DNA of 8,961 nucleotides from positions 922,748-931,708 of the forward strand of contig CP070771.1 in the NCBI GenBank assembly GCA_020345785.1, given 5' to 3'. Source of the DNA: Desulfobacterales bacterium (lineage in GTDB: Bacteria > Desulfobacterota > Desulfobacteria > Desulfobacterales > JAFDCJ01). Below the pieces are notes generated by a model, which saw only the letters and a list, made by a program, of their open reading frames with translations, was not told the DNA's origin and did no database searches. Numbering within the stretch: position 1 is the stretch's first letter; each line of letters opens with the position of its first letter. The position numbers were made by a program, and so were the translations under genes. Shown piece by piece: positions 5,506 through 8,961 of this stretch.

Positions 5506-6456
5506 ATGTCAGAAGTGTTGAACAAAATTCGCAATTTCATGGAAAAAGAGGGCATTCCCGGTCGGGATGCTTATGAACTGCCGACATCCCAAAAGACGTT
5601 TCCCGACGGCGCCAATTACCGGATCGAAATTGCCGGTGTCGAAAGGGCGTCAACCATGGAAGCCATGATCGATGAAGCGCGTAAAAGAGATCTGGCCGTC
5701 CACCGCGTCATCGCCGCCGTCGGCGGTTCGACCTATTGTGATGTCGCGGAGCTCAGGGCCATGGCCCAGATGGCCCGTGAGGAAAAGATCGAGGTGGTGA
5801 TGACCGTCGGCCATCGCAAGGGCTGGGATGTCGGGGCCAAGGAAAGCGCGACGGCTGAGGGCGCGCTGCAGGCGTTCAGGCTGCGGGGATCGGATCATAT
5901 TTCCTACCACATCGCCGATATTATGCGCAGCATAGAGGCCGGTCACCGGGGATTTCTGGTTTACGACGAAGGGGTTCTTTATTTGCTGACCAAAATGCGG
6001 CAGGAAGGCATTATTCCTCCTGAGACCATCTTCAAGTTCTCGGTCTTCGGCGGGTACTGCAGTGCGGCCGGCGCCAAGGTGGTAGAATCGATGGGCGCCA
6101 ACTCCATGAACCCGTCCTCGGATGTCTCCCTGCCGATTCTGGGCGGCATTCGCAAAACCGTCGACATTACCCTGGATGTCTACATCATCATCGTCGACTC
6201 CTTCGGCGGAATGTTCAGGGCTTACGAGGCCCCTGAAATCGCCCGGATCGCCTCACCCTGTTATTTCAAGTTCGAACCCGGCACTTCGGAGGGTGATATC
6301 TACAAACCATGGGTCACAGAGGAATGGCATCAGGGGCTCATTCGCGAAAAGGTTAAAATTGCCTCTATCGTGCAGGAGATCATGCAGCGGCATGCACCGG
6401 AGCTGAAAGTGTCGCCGAAAGGACCCGCTGATCTGGTCTTGCCGGTACCTGCTTAA
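5506..6456 (+). CDS. TIM-barrel protein resembling peptidase family U32, function unknown
   Basis: A 316-residue soluble protein with no signal peptide or membrane segment. Alternating strand/helix segments suggest a TIM barrel. Blocks such as GFLVYDEGVLYLLTKMR (148-164), FSVFGGYCSAAGAKVVESMGANSMNPSSDVSLPIL (about 178-212), DVYIIIVDSFGGMFRAYEAPEIARIASPCYFKFEPG (about 224-259) and a C-terminal KGPADLVLP look highly conserved. From memory, similar proteins are annotated as U32 peptidase-like; that is a weak assignment and says nothing about substrate. U32 members include proteins acting in tRNA or rRNA modification rather than proteolysis. The ATG start is well supported by AAGGAG 8 bases upstream. 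It lies between panB and an aminotransferase, pointing to a metabolic role in the same pathway, such as a lyase, aldolase or isomerase on a barrel scaffold. CDS status is very sure; function is not known. Confidence 0.8.
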   Translation: MSEVLNKIRNFMEKEGIPGRDAYELPTSQKTFPDGANYRIEIAGVERASTMEAMIDEARKRDLAVHRVIAAVGGSTYCDVAELRAMAQMAREEKIEVVMTVGHRKGWDVGAKESATAEGALQAFRLRGSDHISYHIADIMRSIEAGHRGFLVYDEGVLYLLTKMRQEGIIPPETIFKFSVFGGYCSAAGAKVVESMGANSMNPSSDVSLPILGGIRKTVDITLDVYIIIVDSFGGMFRAYEAPEIARIASPCYFKFEPGTSEGDIYKPWVTEEWHQGLIREKVKIASIVQEIMQRHAPELKVSPKGPADLVLPVPA

Positions 6457-6540
6457 AGAACAGCCTTGACTCTATAAAAGAAAACCTTGTCCCATAAGAT
6501 AGAATTATCATTTAACTTTCAACACGCTGCTGGAAAATGG

Positions 6541-7713
6541 ATGAATATGGAAAACGCGCTGGCAAAAAGAAGTCATGAGGTGGAATGGTCGGGAATTCGG
6601 GTGATGTTCGCTTTGGCGGATGAAATCCCGGGTGTAATCAATCTTGGTATCGGTCAGCCGGATTTTGATACGCCGGCATTTATTCGAGACGCGGCCAAAG
6701 AAGCGCTGGACCAGGGTTTTACCCGCTATCCGCCGGCGAAAGGGTTTAGGGATTTAAGAGAGGCCATCGCAAATAAACTCAAGGCCGAAAACAACATCGT
6801 CGCCGACCCGGCTTCGGAAATTTTCGTTGCCGTAGGGGCCATGCAGGTCATCTTCAACACGATTCTGCATCTGGTGGAACCCGGCCAAGAAGCCATCGTC
6901 ATCGATCCCGGTTACGATTATTATTCGCAAATCAGGCTTTTCGGCGGGGTGCCGGTGCCGGTGCCGGCTTACGAGAAAAATCTGTTTAAAGTCGATCCGG
7001 CCGACATCGAAGCCGCTGTGTCGCCCGGCACCAAACTCATCATTCTCAATTCGCCCTCCAATCCCACCGGCGCCATGTTAGACGCAGACATTCTGGCTGA
7101 AATCGCCCGTATTGCCCGGGATCACGACCTATACGTGCTCTCAGACGAACCTTATGAGCATATTCTTTTTGACGGCCGAAAGCATGTCAGCATCGCGGCA
7201 TTCGAAGGCATGAAGGAAAGAACCATTTCCGCTTACACCCTGTCCAAGTCCTATGCCATGACCGGCTGGCGGGTGGGGTATGCGGTCGCGCCGAAGGTCC
7301 TGATCGATGAGATGGAAAAGCTGATGGAGCACATGGTCTCGGGGGTCACCGCCGTCGCCCAGCGCGCTGCTCTGGCAGCCATTACCGCTCCGCAGGACTG
7401 CGTGCGGGAGATGGTGGCCGAATATGACCGCCGAAGAAAAATCATTCATGAAGGTCTGAACGCCATTGACGGCGTATCGTGCATCCGTCCGGAATCCACT
7501 TTCTATGCATTTCCAAACATATCCGGCTGCGGATTGAGTTCCTGGGACTTTGCCAAGTATCTTGTCCGGGAGCACAAGGTCGCCGTGGTGCCGGGCAGTA
7601 TTTTCGGTAAAAGAGGGGAGGGATATGTGCGGGTAAGTTTTGCCGCATCGGTCGAGAGTTTGCAGGAGGCGCTCGCCAGAATCAAGAAAGGCGTGGCCGC
7701 GCTGCACGGATAG
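6541..7713 (+). CDS. Class I/II pyridoxal-phosphate aminotransferase (AspC-like, fold type I)
   Basis: PLP-dependent aminotransferase of 390 residues if begun at the ATG at 6541. The frame stays open to a TTG at 6487 (408 residues), but that extension (SHKIELSFNFQHAAGKW) does not resemble family N-termini and has no ribosome binding site. Family sequences usually begin close to the ENALAKRSHEVEWSGIRVMF segment, and ATG 6547 is an alternative. Fold type I landmarks, numbered from 6541, are LGIGQPDFDTP (35-45), NSPSNPTG with Asn174 (170-177), SDEPYEH with Asp202 and Tyr205 (201-207), the PLP lysine Lys236 in TLSKSYAMTGWRVGYAV, and Arg364 in YVRVSFA for the substrate carboxylate. It follows the U32-like gene and precedes the second M24 gene. 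A transaminase in such a locus could move an amino group from diaminobutyrate-, beta-alanine- or valine-like intermediates. It is not the class III type used as DoeD in known ectoine clusters. Confidence 0.9.
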   Translation: MNMENALAKRSHEVEWSGIRVMFALADEIPGVINLGIGQPDFDTPAFIRDAAKEALDQGFTRYPPAKGFRDLREAIANKLKAENNIVADPASEIFVAVGAMQVIFNTILHLVEPGQEAIVIDPGYDYYSQIRLFGGVPVPVPAYEKNLFKVDPADIEAAVSPGTKLIILNSPSNPTGAMLDADILAEIARIARDHDLYVLSDEPYEHILFDGRKHVSIAAFEGMKERTISAYTLSKSYAMTGWRVGYAVAPKVLIDEMEKLMEHMVSGVTAVAQRAALAAITAPQDCVREMVAEYDRRRKIIHEGLNAIDGVSCIRPESTFYAFPNISGCGLSSWDFAKYLVREHKVAVVPGSIFGKRGEGYVRVSFAASVESLQEALARIKKGVAALHG

Positions 7714-7728
7714 CGATGGCCGGCCAGC

Positions 7729-7810
7729 GGCCGTTGACGGATCAACCGCGGCCCGCGAGGCGGCCCAACGGCCCCAGGCAGCAATAACCTTTCGGTTTGA
7801 GGCACTCAAA
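7729..7810 (+). repeat. Inverted repeats in the aminotransferase to M24-B gap
   Basis: The 137-base gap 7714-7850 contains GGCCGTTG (7729-7736) and its complement CAACGGCC (7766-7773) around a very GC-rich 29-base loop. Then comes the compact hairpin TTTGAG-GCA-CTCAAA (7796-7810), preceded by AACC-TTTC-GGTT (7787-7798), which competes for the same bases. No T run follows either stem. The GC-rich hairpin may mark the end of one transcript segment or partly terminate; the smaller ones could be leader structure for the M24-B gene. No clear promoter is seen. Confidence 0.3.
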
Positions 7811-7850
7811 CAAATGAGTTTCGTAACCTAAAAAAAGAATGGTGGGCAAA

Positions 7851-8961
7851 ATGGCATTATTTGAAACCGAAGAATACCATGAGAGGATCCGCAAGACCAA
7901 AGCTCGCATGGACGAAACCGGCATCGAGATCCTGGTGGTTGCTGATCCGGCCAACATGAATTATCTGACCGGCTACGACGGCTGGTCCTTTTATGTACCC
8001 CAGGTGGTAGTGGTCGCCCTGGCCGCGGCGGAGCCGGTCTGGATCGGACGCGGTATGGATGCCAACGGCGCGCGGCATACCACCTTTTTGCAGCCGGAAA
8101 ACATTGTCGGCTACCCCGATCATTATGTCCAGTCGCCGATCAAACACCCCATGAATTTCGTTGCCGATGAGATCAAGCGCCGGGGTTGGGGTGACAAAAC
8201 CATCGGGGTGGAAATGGATGCCTATTATTTTAGCGCTCGCGGATATGTGGCGCTGCAGAAAAGCCTTCCCGATGCCAAATTTGAGGATGCCAACCTGCTG
8301 GTATCTTGGGTGCGGATCGTCAAATCGCCTCAGGAAATCGCGTATATGCAGCAAGCAGGCAAAATCGTCGAGCGTGTCATGCAGACCGCGATCGATACGG
8401 TCGCTCCGGGAGTGCGGGAATGCGATGCCGTGGCGGAAATTTGCCGGACCCAAATCAAAGGCACCGAGACTTTCGGCGGAGATTATACCGCCATTGTTCC
8501 GATGATGCCTACCGGCGAAAAAACTGCCACGCCGCATCTGACCTGGACCGACGAGCCTTACGGCCATGAGGTGGCCGTCAATCTTGAACTGGCTGCCTGC
8601 CGTCACCGCTATCACAGCCCGCTGGCGCGTACGATGTATCTCGGGCAAAATCCGCCTCCGAAACTAAAGGATACAGCCGAGATCGTCGTCGAGGGTCTCC
8701 ATACCGCCCTGGAGGCGGTCAAGCCCGGCGTGCGCTGCGAAGAAATTGAGCTGTCATGGCGCAACGTCATCTCCAGAGCCGGACTGGCCAAGGAATCCCG
8801 CATCGGTTATTCCATGGGGCTCAATTACCCGCCGGACTGGGGGGAGCACACCGCTAGTTTAAGGCCCGGTGACAAAACGGTTCTGGCGCCCAATATGACC
8901 TTTCATATGATTCTTGGAATGTGGATGGATGACTGGGGTTTTGAGTGCAGCGAATCCTTCA
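7851..8961 (+). CDS. M24 family hydrolase, ectoine hydrolase DoeA/EutD-like, copy B, 3' truncated by window edge
   Basis: The reading frame is open from ATG 7851 to the right edge, giving 370 residues (MALFETEEYHERIRK onward); about 20 more are expected by comparison with copy A. GGTGGG lies 4 bases before the ATG. It aligns with copy A without gaps over the first 260 residues or so, with about 55 percent identity by hand count. It keeps NYLTGYDGWSFYV (37-49), GYPDHYVQS (87-95), GVEMDAYYF (119-127), ACRHRYHSPLART (249-261) and GLNYPPDWGEH (323-333). Like copy A it has Glu246 and Pro257 where metal-dependent M24 peptidases have aspartates. The predicted role is C-N bond hydrolysis of a small molecule such as ectoine or hydroxyectoine. 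Differences such as Pro50 for His, Ala124 for Asn and Ser152 for Asn suggest the two copies may differ in substrate. It follows the aminotransferase in the plus-strand operon. Confidence 0.85.
   Translation, partial: MALFETEEYHERIRKTKARMDETGIEILVVADPANMNYLTGYDGWSFYVPQVVVVALAAAEPVWIGRGMDANGARHTTFLQPENIVGYPDHYVQSPIKHPMNFVADEIKRRGWGDKTIGVEMDAYYFSARGYVALQKSLPDAKFEDANLLVSWVRIVKSPQEIAYMQQAGKIVERVMQTAIDTVAPGVRECDAVAEICRTQIKGTETFGGDYTAIVPMMPTGEKTATPHLTWTDEPYGHEVAVNLELAACRHRYHSPLARTMYLGQNPPPKLKDTAEIVVEGLHTALEAVKPGVRCEEIELSWRNVISRAGLAKESRIGYSMGLNYPPDWGEHTASLRPGDKTVLAPNMTFHMILGMWMDDWGFECSESF

Noticed and set aside
6487..6540. TTG start for the aminotransferase, adding 18 residues
   Set aside because: No RBS and no family-like sequence in the extension; ATG 6541 or 6547 fits better, though this is not proven.
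7141..7809. Minus-strand open frame of 222 codons antisense to the aminotransferase 3' end
   Set aside because: The aminotransferase motifs, including the PLP lysine segment, are on the plus strand; the antisense frame lacks recognisable features.
7640..7831. Possible small gene of 63 codons spanning the aminotransferase end and the following gap
   Set aside because: It lies mostly inside the aminotransferase gene in another frame, is rich in Arg and Ala as expected of GC-rich out-of-frame sequence, and has no convincing RBS.
7857..8648. Minus-strand open frame of 263 codons opposite M24 copy B
   Set aside because: The plus-strand frame from 7851 to the window edge encodes a close paralogue of copy A; the antisense frame is a shadow.

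Overview
The window reads as a chromosomal piece of a moderately GC-rich bacterium. Long intact genes are arranged in two divergent groups around a regulator, and there are no insertion sequences, rRNA, tRNA or CRISPR repeats. The gene style (SulP permease with a cysteine-bearing tail, IclR control, Xaa-Pro-peptidase-like hydrolases) would suit a marine or sediment proteobacterium, perhaps a Desulfobacterota (deltaproteobacterial) lineage. That placement is a guess from gene content, not something the sequence proves.

Layout. (1) 1-1145, plus strand: the 3' part of a SulP-family anion permease with a STAS domain, cut by the left edge. (2) 1146-1238: short convergent gap. (3) Minus strand, read from right to left: an M24-fold hydrolase closely resembling ectoine hydrolase DoeA/EutD (2249-3418), then an ornithine cyclodeaminase/mu-crystallin family protein (1239-2240). 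They are 8 bases apart and the ribosome binding site of the second overlaps the stop of the first. (4) 3419-3727: divergent control region. It holds a terminator-like hairpin in the leader of the minus-strand operon, a recognisable promoter for the plus-strand operon, and two copies of a 16-base partly palindromic motif 106 bases apart. (5) Plus strand: an IclR-type regulator (3728-4492), a PanB homologue (4522-5376), a TIM-barrel protein resembling peptidase family U32 (5506-6456), a class I aminotransferase (6541-7713), and a second DoeA/EutD-like M24 protein (7851 to beyond the right edge).

How the genes may work together. The two M24 proteins keep the family architecture but lack the canonical metal-binding aspartates, as in creatinase and ectoine hydrolase, so they are probably C-N hydrolases of a small molecule rather than peptidases. 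With a PLP aminotransferase, an NAD(P)-type ornithine-cyclodeaminase-like enzyme, a ketopantoate hydroxymethyltransferase homologue and an IclR regulator, the region looks like a catabolic locus for a nitrogen-containing small molecule. Candidates are ectoine or hydroxyectoine, or a compound whose breakdown gives a branched 2-oxo acid, such as pantothenate. The usual ectoine partners (DoeB/EutE deacetylase, DoeC dehydrogenase, class III DoeD transaminase, EnuR regulator, ectoine transporter) are not in the window. The combination with PanB and the U32-like protein is not a pathway I recognise, and it is the most interesting feature here.
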